This document shows, one piece after another, positions 31,811 to 45,454 of a stretch of DNA of 64,000 bases (positions are counted from its first letter, which is position 1; every line of letters begins with the position of its first letter). The translations under genes and the position numbers were made by a program. The stretch is taken from positions 14,079,962-14,143,961 of the forward strand of contig NC_134034.1 of NCBI RefSeq assembly GCF_964204645.1, read 5' to 3'. A model generated the notes under the pieces. The model did no database searches, was not told the origin of the DNA, and saw only the letters and a list, made by a program, of their open reading frames with translations. This stretch comes from Tubulanus polymorphus (lineage: Eukaryota > Nemertea > Palaeonemertea > Tubulaniformes > Tubulanidae).

Positions 31811-32656
31811 CAGAGGCGGATCCAGACCGTATTAGCCGTATTGCCCAATACGGTCTAGAACTTTTAAGTGCCCTTCGAAATTTCACCGGCAATATTTTTG
31901 ACGGCATTATTTCAGCAACCGCTAATTCCGTGTCCGTAATCCGGGCATAATTATAAAATTAATCGGTATATACTGCTGCCGAGAAAGTGAGGAGAGATAA
32001 TCATATTTGTAAAGCCTTTAATCATGATAAATTAAAATGGGCACTTTCCTTTTGCAAGGGGCACTCATGCTTTAGATGAGGGCACCTTGTCCTTCCTTGT
32101 CTTTCAGGGAGGGCTAAAGGGGCACTCGCACTTTAGAAGAGGGCACTATACGCGGAAAATGTTGAAGAAAAGGGCACTTTTTTGCCTAATTTTTAAAATT
32201 TTAGGGGCACTTTTGGTTTGGAAGATGGCACACGACATAAGGATAAATGTGAAGACGAGGCAATTTTTACCGATTGTTAACAATGAAGGGGCATTTAGCC
32301 GTATTCTGTATAATTGTTAAGGGGCACTTTTAAAGATTATAGGGGCACTAGGCGAAGTTGGCGACAACCATTCTTTCATGGGTTCGCCAGCTTCATTTTT
32401 TATCCGCATGTGTTGAAATCTTGTCTCGGATTCGTTTATTCTGGATTGCTCTGCTAGCCTCTAGAAGCCCTCTAAAAGCCTTTAAATGGTACCATATTTT
32501 CAAAATTTTCCGGGGGTGGGCCCCTAGACCCCCCTCTAAGGACTTCGCGCCTTCGGCGCTCGCATTGAACTGGATACTGGGTGTGCCCTAAGATCAGAAA
32601 GGTGCCCTTAAATTTCCTTCCAATACTGTCTACCCATCCCCCTGGATCCGCCCCTG
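31811..32656. mobile_element. Non-autonomous hAT-like element, copy 2
   Basis: Almost identical to 30382-31228, with few substitutions (for example 'cagaggcgg' at its left end). The same GGTAC flanks show it was copied together with the minisatellite, a 1,429-1,430-bp step, and did not transpose independently. Confidence 0.85.
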
Positions 32657-32661
32657 GGTAC

Positions 32662-32836
32662 TCTGTCGGGTCACGGTACTCTCCGGTACACAGTACTCCG
32701 TCGGGACACAGTACTCCGTCGGTACACAGTACTCCGTCGGTACACAGTACTCCGTCGGTACACAGTACTCCGTCGGTACACAGTACTCCGTCGGTACACA
32801 GTACTCCGTCGGTACACAGTACTCTGTCGGGACACT
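32662..32836 (+). repeat. 18-bp minisatellite, block 3
   Basis: About nine units, the last running directly into unit U's 33-bp minisatellite at 'gggacactagggtttctgcg'; the shared 'acac' marks the junction. Confidence 0.95.
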
Positions 32837-33969
32837 AGGGTTTCTGCGTTCATTAAACAGGCCAACACTCGTCAGTGTTTGTTTCTTGGTAATTTTAGTG
32901 CCCTGGGGCCAGTTCGATGGGTGAAGACTGATTCTATTGGCTAATACATTCAAACTAAATCGTTTAATCCGCATCGGCTTAATCCGAATTTTGGTCTAAT
33001 CCGGATAATATTTACAGTCAATTTAATCATTAATATACACGAAAATGACTTTTAAATCCGGATTTGCCGTAAAACGGATGAATTTTGTTGGTTCCAATGA
33101 TCGGAATTAGGGAGATTCTATCATACCATTAATTTACTCTCCTTATATAAAGCTCTAATGTTGGTACAGTTATTAATTTCTAACAAACTAGTGTTGAGTG
33201 ATGAATGAAATTTGACTTAAGAAAAATCTGTATTCCTCACATGCCGCAGTAAAATAGCAAGACTGCATCAAATTACAACCGTTCAGTGCTGCCCCTATGA
33301 ATAACGATAGCGGAATTTCTGTGAACTAAAGTAGTAATTACGGAAACCTCGAAACGAATGATTAGATTGGTAAAGAGCGTGGTTTTCATTAGAATAAATT
33401 CTTTGAATATTGCGTAGAATACAAAACCTAATCTAATCGAAAAGAAGCCGAGACCTGCAATCGACTGGTTGCCATTTCTACTTGCGAATGCAGGTGGCGG
33501 TGACCAGTCTACCGGCGGGAATCCCAATCTGAGGTACACTATGACGCAATATCAAAATGGCGTGCTTTACCATAACACGAAATTAAGCAAAAACCTCACC
33601 TAAACATTGCCACCCTCCTTCCCGACCCCTGAAATCAGTATTTCAATATTTGGTAAGTGTTTGTAACATTGGTTTAAATGGCGAAAAATATTCCATCTCA
33701 GATATTGTGGGAAATCATATTATTTCAGAGTCACATCCTACAAACAAACGGTGCACATCATATGGTCGGTGGCGCTCAGTCAAGCATATCGTCATTCCAT
33801 CCTGATATTTCTAGATCACGATGGGCTTCACCTCGCTGTGTTGCAATGAATTTGTTCTAAAATGATTCCATCGACTGATTACATCAAACAGTGAAAACAG
33901 TGTAAGTTTATTTCATCTGTCGCTTAACCTATAGGCCTATTAATCGCAGTCCAAACATGTGGGACGCCA

Positions 33970-34314
33970 ACATCCTCCCATGGGAGGGATTTGAACCTGA
34001 TGACATCGCTTGCTACACTCAGCCACGGCACGAACCCCTGCCACACTAGACCGGGTGCGCAGGTACATGCGCAGCTTTACCGCGCGAAATCTTGCGGCAC
34101 CAAACAGATTGCTCGTTAATCGCTGAGGTAAATTTCACGGAAGAACTATAAATGGGAAAACCCGGGCTCAAATAAAACTGAATTTCTGATTGGCTATTAA
34201 TGACATCATCTAAGCTGCGCGTGTAGCTGCTGCGCACTAGGTCTAGTGTGGCAGGGTTTCGTACCGTGGCATTCTGGATGCCATCAGGTTCGAGTCCCTG
34301 CCGCAGGAGGATTG
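33970..34314. repeat. Inverted tRNA-like pair (U2'' copy)
   Basis: As at 9645-9986; the right arm has a good B box, GGTTCGAGTCC. Confidence 0.7.
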
Positions 34315-34619
34315 ATGCCTCTACTTGCCTCCATTCGTCTGTGATATTGATGATGATGATCATCATCGGTTTCAGAAACAGATAATATTTAAACTGTTCG
34401 TTTTTTCATTACTTTCTTGTTTATATTTCATGTTGAACTCTAGATGCAAAACCTAAACTGTGGATAGAAAAACCCCGTGAATAAACGAACTGCAGATTTG
34501 AGCGAACAATCTAATTTGTAAGTTTGAATTTTAGATTTGATATTTCTGCAGTTATTTCTAAGGAAAGAAAACGATCTTAGATTTGTCTATTATAGGTATC
34601 ACTTCAACATGTTCAACGG

Positions 34620-34850
34620 GAATTTTGATTCAGCACAGGAAAACAAGAATCACTCTTGGATTCAGCACAGGACAACAAGGAATCAGTGTTTCACAATCAG
34701 ACTTTTTTGGTTTTGCGCCGGACATCGGGAATCATTCTTGACTTCAGCACAGGACAACAAGGAATCAGTGTTTTACTACCAGACTTTTTTTGATTTAGCA
34801 CAGGACATCGGGAATCACTCTTGGATTCAGCATGACATCAGGAATCACTA
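34620..34850 (+). repeat. 82-bp tandem repeat (U2'' copy)
   Basis: About 2.5 units with 'gattcagcacaggacaacaa'. Confidence 0.75.
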
Positions 34851-36914
34851 TAGCCTATGTGGAAATTCAAGATAAGTTACATTTATTTATCGGTGGTTGA
34901 ATTGATTTTAAGGGACTAATTTTATATTGTTTGTTATAAACCATGTTTTGAAATGAAATCTCAGAACCTGTTGCAGTTATTCAATCATTTCAAATTTCTT
35001 TTGGTGAATATTTGGCTATAATCAGTTCATGGTTGGGATTGTTATTTCTGTAAGCGGGTTTACAGGTTTTCTTAATTGTGGTCAACTCAAATGTTATTTC
35101 TAATCAATATGAAAGTGGTTCCTGATGTCAATAATACAACTGTTATCAATCATGTTCCTTCTTGATAATCAGATCATGTGTATCTTGAGAGTTAGAATTT
35201 CTATAGATTAAACTGCTGTACTTATTTCATACTGATTGAACAGTTACAGATACATGTAACATTGTGTACCGATACTGTGATACAGCGAGGGGTCCGAGAG
35301 GGCAGGAGGGAAGGGGTCCGGGAGAGATGGGTTCCCGGAGGGTGGGAGGGATGTAGGGGTGGTGGTAGGACTTGGGAGGGTGGGAGGGATGTAGGGGTGG
35401 TGGTAGGACTTTGGAGGGAGCGATATAGGGTGGGGGTTTAGGGTTTAGGTACAGGTACAGGTGGTTTAGTCGTAGTTTTAGTCTTGAAGTTCAGGATATT
35501 TCAGAAAATGTGTCCCATCTTTTTATTATTCTAAGAAAGGATTAATCATTATGAAACACGTGACTGCAACATGTCATGTTTCAGTTGTTATGCATGACAA
35601 GCTGTATAACCATCGGCCAATTGGACTCGTTCTATTTTACTAGTTGTTATTTCTATGAGACCCGGGTTTGATCCCCGGTGAGTGCGCACGTAATTTCACC
35701 CTCACTTCTCTCAATCGTTATGAGATAATTGCCCCCAGATTTTTGAATTGGGACATTTCAATTTTTAGGGCCATTATTTAATGTGGTCAGGAATGAGAGA
35801 TATTTTTTGAATGATCACAAACTGCTCCTTGGCTCCGATCAAAAAACGGTTTCATTAATAATTCAATGGCACAACAATCATACGTAATAATTACTGTTGA
35901 TATCTGGCCGTTTACTGATACATTTCCAGCTGAAAAATGTATTTTCTTCTGTGCTATTTTAAAAACGGCTGTAAATACTGAGAACTGTATAGGACGACTT
36001 AGAGAATTGTTGACGAGAGTCGAGATGCAGTCACATTCATCGCTGCCTCCTCTTTTTTCTGCAGATTCTTAGACAGAGACCTACTCTTCATTTTTGGAAG
36101 AAGAGTATAGAACTTATTAGAATAAGTGATATGTTTTGTTATCACTTTTATGGACACACTTCTTCATTTGCCTTCATGGCACAGTATATCACTATTCATA
36201 GATATCCTTAATAATTACTTATCCTTTTCAAAAAGATGGGACACAATTTCTGAAATAAACTGTACAATTTTTAGGTGGGACAAAGATTGACACGGAGAGA
36301 CTATTGTTCTATTATTATATTCATTTTAGAATAGGATAATATTCTATTTCTACCTGTGACTTATAATTCTATTCTAGACAGAATTTAAGGGGCTGCGAAC
36401 TAATTATACTTCTATCAGGAAATATTTTACTGAATTTAAAAGCCATAAAAACAAATGATATTCAACCAGATGTAGTTGTAGTTTTTACAGTTAGGCTACG
36501 GCAATCTTCCTACTACAATGAGACTCTGATAAAGCGGGGATATCTAGTGTATTTTGCCATTTTTCACGATCATATCAGTTTATGAAAGTTATTTCATCCT
36601 CCGCTGTTATTTAAAATATTATCAGTGCTCGATCAATTTGTCAGTTTATAGCTTTTAGACTTCGATCAATGCATCATTTTCCGGTAGACTCAAATTAGTC
36701 AGAATTATTTCAGACTTTATCAATTAGTCCAAGATTTTGAGCCCATTCAGTGTGAACATAATTCTTCACTTTATTCTAGTGATGAGTGTTTAGTCCAATT
36801 CCCCTATTCAACATATGCAACGCTCAATTTCTCACGTTATTTGCTAATCAAACCAAAGCCATAAAACTGACTTACCTTTAACGAGGGCCATGAGCTATAT
36901 TTACCCTCCGTGGT

Positions 36915-37205
36915 CACCAAATCAGAACCATAGACCAAACTTTGACTCTTTAGTCACCAAAACAGGGCTATGAACCAAACTTTGACTCTTTGGTCACTAA
37001 ACCTGAGCCATGAACCAAACTTTGACTCTTTGGTCACCAAAACAGGGCTATGAACCAAAATTTGACTCTTTGGTCACCAAAACAGAGCTTTGAACCAAAC
37101 TTTGACTCTTTGGTCACCAAAACAGAGCTATGAACCAAACTTTGACTCTTTGGTCACCAAACCTGGGCTATGAACCAAACTTCGACACTTAGGTCACTAA
37201 ACCAA
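36915..37205 (+). repeat. 40-bp minisatellite (U2'' copy)
   Basis: About seven units, mostly of the 'aacagggctatgaa' and 'aacagagctatgaa' type. Confidence 0.85.
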
Positions 37206-38454
37206 GGCCATAAATGAAAGATTTAACGTTTTTTAAAGTTATTTCTGTTGCCCTCATGACTCAATATTTGAGAATGGAACAAATGACGTAGTTAATGAAA
37301 GATTCATCTGTATCAGTGTTGCTGCTGGTGCTGCTGCAGCTGCTGCTGCTGCTGGTGCAACTAACACAACCTTTTGCTGTTTGTCTCTAAAAGATTAAAC
37401 TTGATCCCAGTCGGAACTGATGAGAATTTTAGTGAGACGACAAATAAGGAAAAGCCATATGAAAAAATGTAAAGCGAATGCGTGAATAAAATAAAACAGC
37501 ATGAAATGCTGATATAAAGAGTGGGGTCCGAGAGCAATTCGAAGGTTTAGTGTCCTGCACGCTTAGCGAGCGGGCAGGGGTCTATTCCTACCTCGACTCA
37601 AGTGCTAAAAGTCAGAGAAAAGAGTAAAAACGAGAAATGGCAAATGAAGGAAAAATGGCTGGAGTTTGATTTGTTCCACTGGGTTTAAGTGTTAACTTGA
37701 AAAGACAATCAAACAGATTATTTAATGACGTATATATTTTGCATCAGCAGTTTAAAAACATTGATTAATAACTTTTATGAATATGATTCCATAAAGTACT
37801 TGCTTATATGAAACCTCTAGTAGAGAGTATTGAAATAGTCCACAATGGTTTCATTTAGTGACGTCATGTTGAATTGGTGAAGCAACATAAATAGCATTAA
37901 TTGTTTTGATCTCAGCCATCATTCTTGTCCTTGGTTTGTGTTTGCCCTTCTCACAACATTTTGTGAGTGTGGAGGTTTGGTTCGGGTTTATTTCCTTGGT
38001 TCGGGTGAACCCTCCATATACCTCCCCCTCCCTTACAACATTAGGTTCCTCAGGTTTGGTTTGATGTTTTGTAGATGAAACCTCTACAACTCAAACTTGC
38101 ATCATTTGATGAAATGAAATCTGTTTACAGACGACTGCTGCAACTTGTCGTGAAACTGAGATATATTGTGAATACTTATTAGAGGGAGTAGAAATAATAG
38201 GAATAATGTGATGAAATTGATAAAGAAATCATCTGTAAAAATGAAGCCATGTGATTTTCAAGACCAACCCAGGCATATGATCATTTGAGGTCATCTGAAT
38301 GCCTCCAAAATGTGTAGAGAAAGTATCTGTGAGTCCCATCAATGATGCAATTGATTAAGGATTTTGATTTATAAATGAAATTGATATGATCGTGAAAAAA
38401 GGCAAATCGTTTTGTAGTTATTGTACAGATGAGTGGTGTGTGAAGAGGAGACAA

Positions 38455-38695
38455 CAGAGTTGAGGAGGCATTGAGGGAGGGCATTGAGGGAGGGCATTGA
38501 GGGAGGGCCAGGTGGGTGGGCATTGAGGGTGGGCCAGGTGGGAGGGCATTGAGGGAGGGCCAGGTGGGAGGGCATTGAGGGAGGGGTCCAGGAGGGCGGG
38601 AGGGAAGGGGTCAGGGAGGGCGGGAGGGAAGGGGTTTGGGAGGGCGGGAGGGAAGGAGTCCGGGAGGGAAGGGGTCTGGGAGGGTCGGGTCGGGA
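38455..38695 (+). repeat. Purine-rich minisatellite (U2'' copy)
   Basis: Shorter version of 14135-14486. Confidence 0.75.
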
Positions 38696-38893
38696 GGTTA
38701 GATGAGTTAAAATGTTCTGATGTTTTAGTTAGACGGATGGGAATCTAATGAAGATGAGAGAACATTAAATCACTGTTCAATCACAGGATGAAGTAATGCA
38801 GTGATCTGTACTCTGTATCTGTACACAATGTTACATGTATCTGTAACTGTACAATCAGTATGAAATAAGTACAGCTGTTTAATCTACAGAAAT
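38696..38893 (-). repeat. Right inverted-repeat arm (U2'' copy)
   Basis: Complement of the left arm, which here survives only as 35197-35275. Confidence 0.8.
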
Positions 38894-39125
38894 CCTGTAC
38901 TGTTCTGTCTGATTGATAATTTGAGATGTTACATTCTGCTCTATTGTCACTGATTATTGTTTCTTTTTCTTTTCAGAATGAAATGAATGCAATAGAATTT
39001 ACTATTTAAACAGGCTCATTTAAGGTAAGTATAAAACTGGTAATGAATTTCTCCACAGAATTCTTCACAGTCTCTGTTGATATTTTGAATTATTTTTGAA
39101 CTAAAAATTACTGTTTTACTCTCAG

Positions 39126-39415
39126 TTACAGGATGAGATACACACCACAGCAGCAGCAACAGCAGCACTGGCAGTAACCGCAGTACCAGCACCATGCAGC
39201 AACAGCGCCACCAGCAACAGCAGCAGCACTGGCAGTACCCGCAGTACCAGCACCATGCAGCAACAGCGCCACCAGCAGCTGCAACAGCAGCACTGGCAGT
39301 ACCTGCAGTACCAGCACCATGCAGCAACAGCGCCACCAGCAGCTGCAACAGCAGCACTGGCAGTACCCGCAGTACCAGCACCATGCACCCACAGCGCCAC
39401 CTGCAGCAGCAGCAG
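39126..39415 (+). pseudogene. 64-bp-repeat exon, U2'' copy, interrupted
   Basis: Same splice borders as in U1 ('ctctcag' and 'gcag|gtaaaac'), but 'cactggcagtaaccg' places a TAA 14 codons after the ATG. About four repeat copies, one shortened ('caccagcaacagcag'). Confidence 0.5.
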
Positions 39416-39664
39416 GTAAAACCTGTTTGGAAATTCATTATTTTTAGAGAACTGTTCTATATAAATTATTCGATCTGTTCATGTTTCCAGCATTCAATCA
39501 CTCAAAGATCACGGCTTAGTTTGATTTTTTTGTGAAACTGCTCTTATTTCATAACAACTTAACTGACAATTTCTAAAATTTGTATTTAGGAGCTGAAATA
39601 ACTGGAACCCTTGATAGAATCTGTGAACAGTAAACATTGGGAATTCACTTCACATTTGTTTAAG

Positions 39665-40263
39665 ATGGACATCGCTTTAGATCCTCAAAACCAATACGGT
39701 ACCGGTAAATATCTTTACAGATTCTAGTCTCTGTTTGACTGTACATTTATAAACTCATTTTCTGATTAGAAGCTACATTAATCAGTGAAGGTGAATTTTC
39801 AATCACTTCTATTCTGGTCAAAGTTCGAATCATCAAAATTATACAACTGTTGTATTCTGGGGTCTAAAATAAAGCTGAACTTGCAGTAAACATCGCGCTC
39901 TACAAATCAAACAAGTCAGAAGCGGTGAGTTTTATATCGATTTATTGCAGTAATTTGTGGTGATCTTCAAATCAAGTCCAGAAAATGATGTTTTGATCGG
40001 TCAATGTTGGCAGGTATCAACGTTTTACTTGAGGACGCAGTCTAAAGCTACCATCAAACCTCTCAGAAATCTGCATATACTCGACACATTGTGATAAACT
40101 ACTCATTAACCCGGTAGGTTTTCTGTCAATTGAACACAAACAAGTTGCAGTTTCTATCTATTTCATTAACCATTTTCTGGCATAATTTTCTCTTTCCAGA
40201 ATGCAATACGCCCAACACTTTTTGGAACTGGAGAAATTAAAAATATTCACCTTCAAAGAGTAA
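39665..40263 (+). pseudogene. Broken copy of the 55-residue candidate (U2'')
   Basis: The start exon (MDIALDPQ...) and the last exon (ATG at 40201, stop 40261-40263) are kept. The middle exon has lost its acceptor ('attctgggg') and reads a TAA ('cagtaaac'). The long intron is reduced by deletion of the minus-strand exon region. Confidence 0.45.
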
Positions 40264-42124
40264 AGAAGCTCTAGTTGCTGAAGCTGCTGCTATCGTTTTA
40301 AGAATTTATTTTCTCAGAAAATCATCAGTTCTCTTAACTTCATGACATTATGACTGTTGGAAGTGAAATCCTGCTAGATGGCACTGAACTTATCTGATAT
40401 GAGTTTAGAAATGGTGAGTATTTCATCACTCCACTGTGTTCTAATTTCATAATATTCTAACATTTAATTATTCTGTACAGAATTTTTATGTGTGATTCTC
40501 AGGAAAGCAGTGCGGCTGCTGCTGCGGCTGCTGCTGCTGATGCTGCTTAATTCTGCTCAACACAAGTTTGAAAATGATTGATTTTCTAATAGAATTTAGC
40601 CCAAATTTCAGACTGTTATAAATACATTACTTAGTATTTTCATAGTATAATGATTTTTTGCAGCATGAAATTTGTCCAATAGAACAGTTTGAAAAGTGAT
40701 CAAAGATTGAATAATGGTGTTGAATTATCTAGAATTATAAGGTGATTATAAATTCTAGTTACCGAATTATGTCATGAAAACAATTCCCACTTGGCTGTTA
40801 ATTCAATCGAACATTTTCTATGTAATATTTTCTCTATTCTAGGACGAAGTGGGGATCGGGACCAATTTGCCATTTGACAGGGACAGCGACCAACCATCTA
40901 CCTGGAGCCAAATGAATATTGTTTATCTGTGCCGATCGGCACGGGCAGCCTACTGTTTGTGATGGTTTGATAGACTGTGTATCACATATCCATAAAAACA
41001 ATAAAGTCATCCCCTGATTCGTCTCTCAAAGCTGTGGTGTCATTTTTGCTAATAGAATAATAGCCTGACTCGGGCATAGAATATATAATTTAAACCCTGC
41101 TATATGCAAATTTAAAAGGCAAAATTCATTTATCAAGAATCAGAATCAGAATAATAAAAGTATAATGAAGAAATAACTAGAACAACCTATACGAACAAAA
41201 TAACAAAACCTCTCGACCTTAGCACTGAACACTCGCTTTACTTTCCTAATTAACTTGTTTTTCCCTGTTTTAGTTATTCTTCAGACTTGATGATGGTCTC
41301 TACAGAGACTCCAAAATGTTGTCGCTTTTACTTCTATTAAGTTTCTATATAGTGGGTTTTAAAGTTTTAGTGAAAATTGAAATTGAAGATTAAATGTAGC
41401 TGTAAAGCAGCGATAACTGGTTGCATTAGTTTGTAATTGTTTGTACCCCACGACCCAGTTTTATTGGTTTGGTTTTGTAAAAAATTGTATGATACACATA
41501 TTGTATAATGATGTAATATGGACATGTTTTGACAAGTCACTCAATCAATGAAACCATAAAGTTGAAATATCGACAGGTTTTCTTTATTATGGGACTATAA
41601 TATTTCGTGTGAACTGTTGTTCTGTTTTATTTGAAATAAAGATGAATTTTCTGTGTTGTTTTAGTTGTGATAACAGACGCCAGCAGTTTCACACACACTC
41701 AGTGCGTCACACGTAAATCCCACGGGTTCAGTTTCATAGAAATAATTTACTCAAAAAACTTCTCTATTCGACTTTACCGCCTATATTGATTCATCCTTTC
41801 TCTGTGAAACTGGACTCGACGGTATTAAATACTCGCTATTCAGTGTGCGAAACTGCAGCATCTAAATCTGATTGAAACCCTCGCATCATAAACCAAATCC
41901 TACCGAGGGTACGGTTTCACATATACGGATTAGTTATCAAAGATCAACAAAAAAGATCTTTTTGTGAGATCCAGATTAAATTTCTTCACAAATTCAGTTA
42001 AAAAATGCATCGTTTTTTGTGGAACTGCGACCCCTGGTGTCCACTCGAGGAATTCATTTTTTCTTTCTTACCCTGGTATGCGAGGGTTTCAATTCGATGG
42101 TCCAACTACTATTCTTAAAAGGGC

Positions 42125-42352
42125 AGGGTCCAGTTCCACAGTTGTTGAGTTAAGATTTAACTCTGGGCCCAGTTTCACAAAAAGGATTAAGGCCTAAATC
42201 GATTTAAGATAAACTGAATTAATGAAGAAATTAAATCGATTTAAGAGTTAAACCTTTTTGTGAAACTGGGCCCAGGGGTAACTCATTGAAAGTGAATTAA
42301 CTTTAACTCCGAGTTAACAACTGTGGAACACACAACTGTGGAACTGGGTCCT
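42125..42352. mobile_element. Nested MITE pair
   Basis: Outer element: ends 'agggtccagttccacagttg' and the complement of 'caactgtggaactgggtcct'. Inner element 42164-42274: ends 'tgggcccagtttcacaaaaa' and its complement, with an 'aaatcgattta' duplication inside. U1 shows the empty site. A second copy is at 54298-54512. The outer right end contains an internal duplication, 'actgtggaacacacaactgt'. Confidence 0.85.
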
Positions 42353-42429
42353 GGTGTGTTACATGACAATGAGGAATAAATATAGATAATTGTTGCTGTA
42401 AGTCGTGTGTGCGTTATTTAATCATTTTT

Positions 42430-42920
42430 CGTGGCGGGGTCGAACCCAGGACACCTGTACATCCTCTATTCAGTATCAAGACCACTCTGAACCAGTATCA
42501 GTAATTACTGGTTCGAACCCGGGATGCCCCTGTACATCCTCCATTCAACATCAGGACCAATCAGAATCAGTAATTACTTTTGTTAAGATATCAACATTTC
42601 ACCGTACGGTGCTGCCTCTATGCTCATCGGTAGCGGGATTTTCATACACTAACGTTAGTCAACTCTGGCAAGCAAGGGTTACGGAGTATAGCTAGACAGC
42701 ACGACGATTGCCAGAGTTGACTTCAGTTAGTGTATGGAAATCCCGCTAACGATGAGCATAGCGGCAGCACCGTACGGTCGGGACACTCCTGTACATCCTC
42801 CATTCAGCATCAGGACAACTTGGACCACTACTCAGTTCGAACCCGGGACACCCCTGTACAAAGACCACTCTGAACCAGTATCAGTAATTACTTGGTTCGA
42901 ACGCGGGACACCCAGTACCC
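42430..42920 (+). repeat. ~80-bp tRNA-like repeats (U3 copy)
   Basis: Fewer units than in U2', interrupted by the foldback MITE 42601-42778. Confidence 0.65.
42601..42778. mobile_element. Foldback MITE, 178 bp (U3 copy)
   Basis: Same ends and position as at 7444-7620. Confidence 0.85.
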
Positions 42921-43352
42921 ATTATGACGCGATTAGACACGTGTTCGATGGTCGTCCTCATTCAGAAGATGAATTTAATTGTGAAACATGGTCATATCCA
43001 GGAATAGTTAAACCCGGCGATCAATGTCTCGACTAAAACCGTGTCTATATCGATATTTGTACTCGATATATGTCGATATGTATACTCGATATATATACTA
43101 TCGATATTTTTATAATAGTCGTATTAGGTGCCTACGGATTCATCTTCTTTACGATAACCTACAACGATACGATTTCAAACTGTGTTCTACCCGTACTCGA
43201 AGTAGGCCTAACTACCAATTTCACGTTGTTTGGAGCCATTTTAGGACAGTGTAACTTCAACCTAGAGCGATTTCACCCACCCCGAGTGCTAATTGATAAA
43301 AGCTCCTGTGTATCAAGTAATCGTAATCGGTTCATTGGGTCAAGAGATATAG
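42921..43352 (+). pseudogene. Membrane-protein last exon, U3 copy
   Basis: Two frames are needed: 'DAIRHVFDGRPHSEDEF' to 'PGDQCLD' in one, and the membrane part ('GFIFFTITYNDT' to 'LFGAILGQCNF') in another. A 'tcgatata' repeat expansion (43047-43105) interrupts the first membrane segment, and a missing 'ttta' after 'tatcaag' shifts the end. It retains 'LGAYGFIFF', which is lost from U4. Confidence 0.5.
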
Positions 43353-43660
43353 ACATTTATCCAAAGCGACACCTATGGAAAAGAGTGGAAATTGTTGCAT
43401 ACCAACCGTAAAGTAGATATTGTGGTTTTTATATATATTGAATAATGTCACCAACTCTTTTATTCATTTAGAAATAATCTACTGTATTGAGCGAAGTATC
43501 TTCTAAATAAAGTGGCTTCTAGGGATAAAGCGAATATTTGTGTTCAAAATATATAAGTTAGTATAGAATCTATTGACCAAAAAACAACCCGAGTCAAACA
43601 GATGATCATCGTACTACAAATACCTCGCTGGGCCAAAAATTAGCCCCAACCTGAGGCACT

Positions 43661-43764
43661 AACCCTAACCCTAGATCGATCGTAACCCTAACCCTAGCGG
43701 GACTTGAACCTGCGACCTCCAGCATGCCGGCCGAGCACGCTAACCACTAGACCACTGAGTTCTG
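43661..43764 (-). mobile_element. tRNA-derived SINE head (U3 copy)
   Basis: Same family; B box reads GGTTCAAGTCC. Confidence 0.7.
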
Positions 43765-43807
43765 ATGGCTGCCCTGGTTTGTGAATATGGTTGGTCAGTG
43801 TGGTAAC

Positions 43808-44018
43808 AGGCCAACACTAGGGTTTCTGCGTTTATTCACCAGGCCTACGCTAGGGTTTCTACGTTTATTTAAGCAGGCCAACACTAGGGTTTCTGCGTTT
43901 ATTAAACAGGCCAACACTAGGGTTTCTGCGTTTATTAAACAGGCCAACACTAGGGTTTCTGCGTTTATTAAACAGGCCAACACTAGGGTTTCTGCGTTTA
44001 TTAAACAGGCCAACACTC
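43808..44018 (+). repeat. 33-bp minisatellite, expanded in U3
   Basis: About six to seven units of 'gccaacactagggtttctgc' plus 'gtttattaaacag'. The resulting 103-residue + frame (43781-44092) with an 11-residue repeat is an expansion artefact; other units have one to three copies. Confidence 0.9.
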
Positions 44019-45110
44019 GTCAGTGTTTGTTTCTTGGTAATTTTTGTGCCCTGGGGCCAGTTCGATGGGCGAAGACTGATTCTATTGGCTAATACAGTCA
44101 AACTAAATCGTTTAATCCACATCGACCGAATTTTGGTCTAATCCGGATAATACTTACAGTCAATTTAATCATTAATATACACGAAAATGACTTTTAATCC
44201 GGATTTGCCGTAAAACGGATGAATTTTGTTGGTCCCAATGATCGGAATTAGGGAGATTCTATCATACCATTTACTCTCCTTATATAAAGCTCTAATGTTG
44301 GTACAGTTATTAATTTCTAACAAACTAGTGTTGAGTGATGAATGAAATTTGACTTAAGAAAAATCTGTATTCCTCACATGCCACAGTAAAATAGCAAGAC
44401 TGCATCAAATTACAACCGTTCAGTGCTGCCCCAGTGAATAACGATAGCGGAATTTCTGTGAACTAAAGTAGCAATTACGGAAACCTCGAAACGAATGATT
44501 AGATTGGTAAAGAGCGTGGTTTTCATTAGAATAAATTCTTTGAATATTGCGTAGAATATAAAACCTAATCTAATCGAAAAGATGCCGAGACCTGCAATAG
44601 ACTGGTTGCCATTTCTACCTGCGAATACAGGTGGCGGTGACCAGTCTAGCGGCGGGAATCCCAATCTGAGGTACACTATGACGCAATATCAAAATGGCGT
44701 GCTTTACCATATAACACGAAATTAAGCAAAAACCTCACCTAATACAAACATTGCCACCCTCCTTCCCGACCCCTGAAATCAGTATTTCAATATTTGGTAA
44801 GTGTTTGTAACATTGGTTTAAATGGCGAAAAATATTCCATCTCAGATATTGTGGGAAATCATATTATTTCAGAGTCACATCCTGCAAACAAACAGTGCAC
44901 ATCATATGGTGGTGGCGCTCAGTCGAGCATATCGACGTCATTCCATCCTGATATATCTAGACCACGATGGGCTTCACCTCGCTGTGTTGCAATGAATTTG
45001 TTCTAAAATGATTCCATCGACTGATTACATCAAACAGTGAAAACAGTGTAAGTTTATTTCATCTGTCGCTAAATCGATATCAATCACAGTCCAAACGTGT
45101 GGGACACCAA

Positions 45111-45454
45111 CATCCTCCCATGGGAGGGATTTGAACCTGATGACATCCCTCGCTACACTCAGCCACGGCACGAACCCCTGCCACACTAGACCGGGTGCGC
45201 AGGTACATGCGCAGCTTTACCGCGCGAAATCTTGCGGCACCAAACAGATTGCTCGTTAATCGCTGAGGTAAATTTCTCGGAAGAACTATAAATGAGAAAA
45301 CCTGGGCTCAAATAAAACTGAATTTCTGATTGGCTATTAATGACATCATCTAAGCTGCGCGTGTAGCTGGTGCGCACTCGGTCTAGTGTGGCAGGGTTTC
45401 GTACCGTGGCAATCTGGATGCCATCAGGTTCGAGTCCCTGCCGCTGGAGGATGG
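45111..45454. repeat. Inverted tRNA-like pair (U3 copy)
   Basis: As at 9645-9986. Confidence 0.7.

Larger units (their letters stand above)
32837..42371. repeat. Unit U copy U2'' (right part)
   Basis: Matches U1 from about 8448 to its end but lacks the 1.65-kb insert of U1 (junction near 40152, 'gcagtttctatcta') and carries the nested MITE at 42125-42352. Left inverted-repeat arm is truncated at about 35275. Confidence 0.85.

Noticed and set aside
43781-44092. 103-residue frame with an 11-residue repeat
   Set aside because: It is created by expansion of the 33-bp minisatellite in U3 only.
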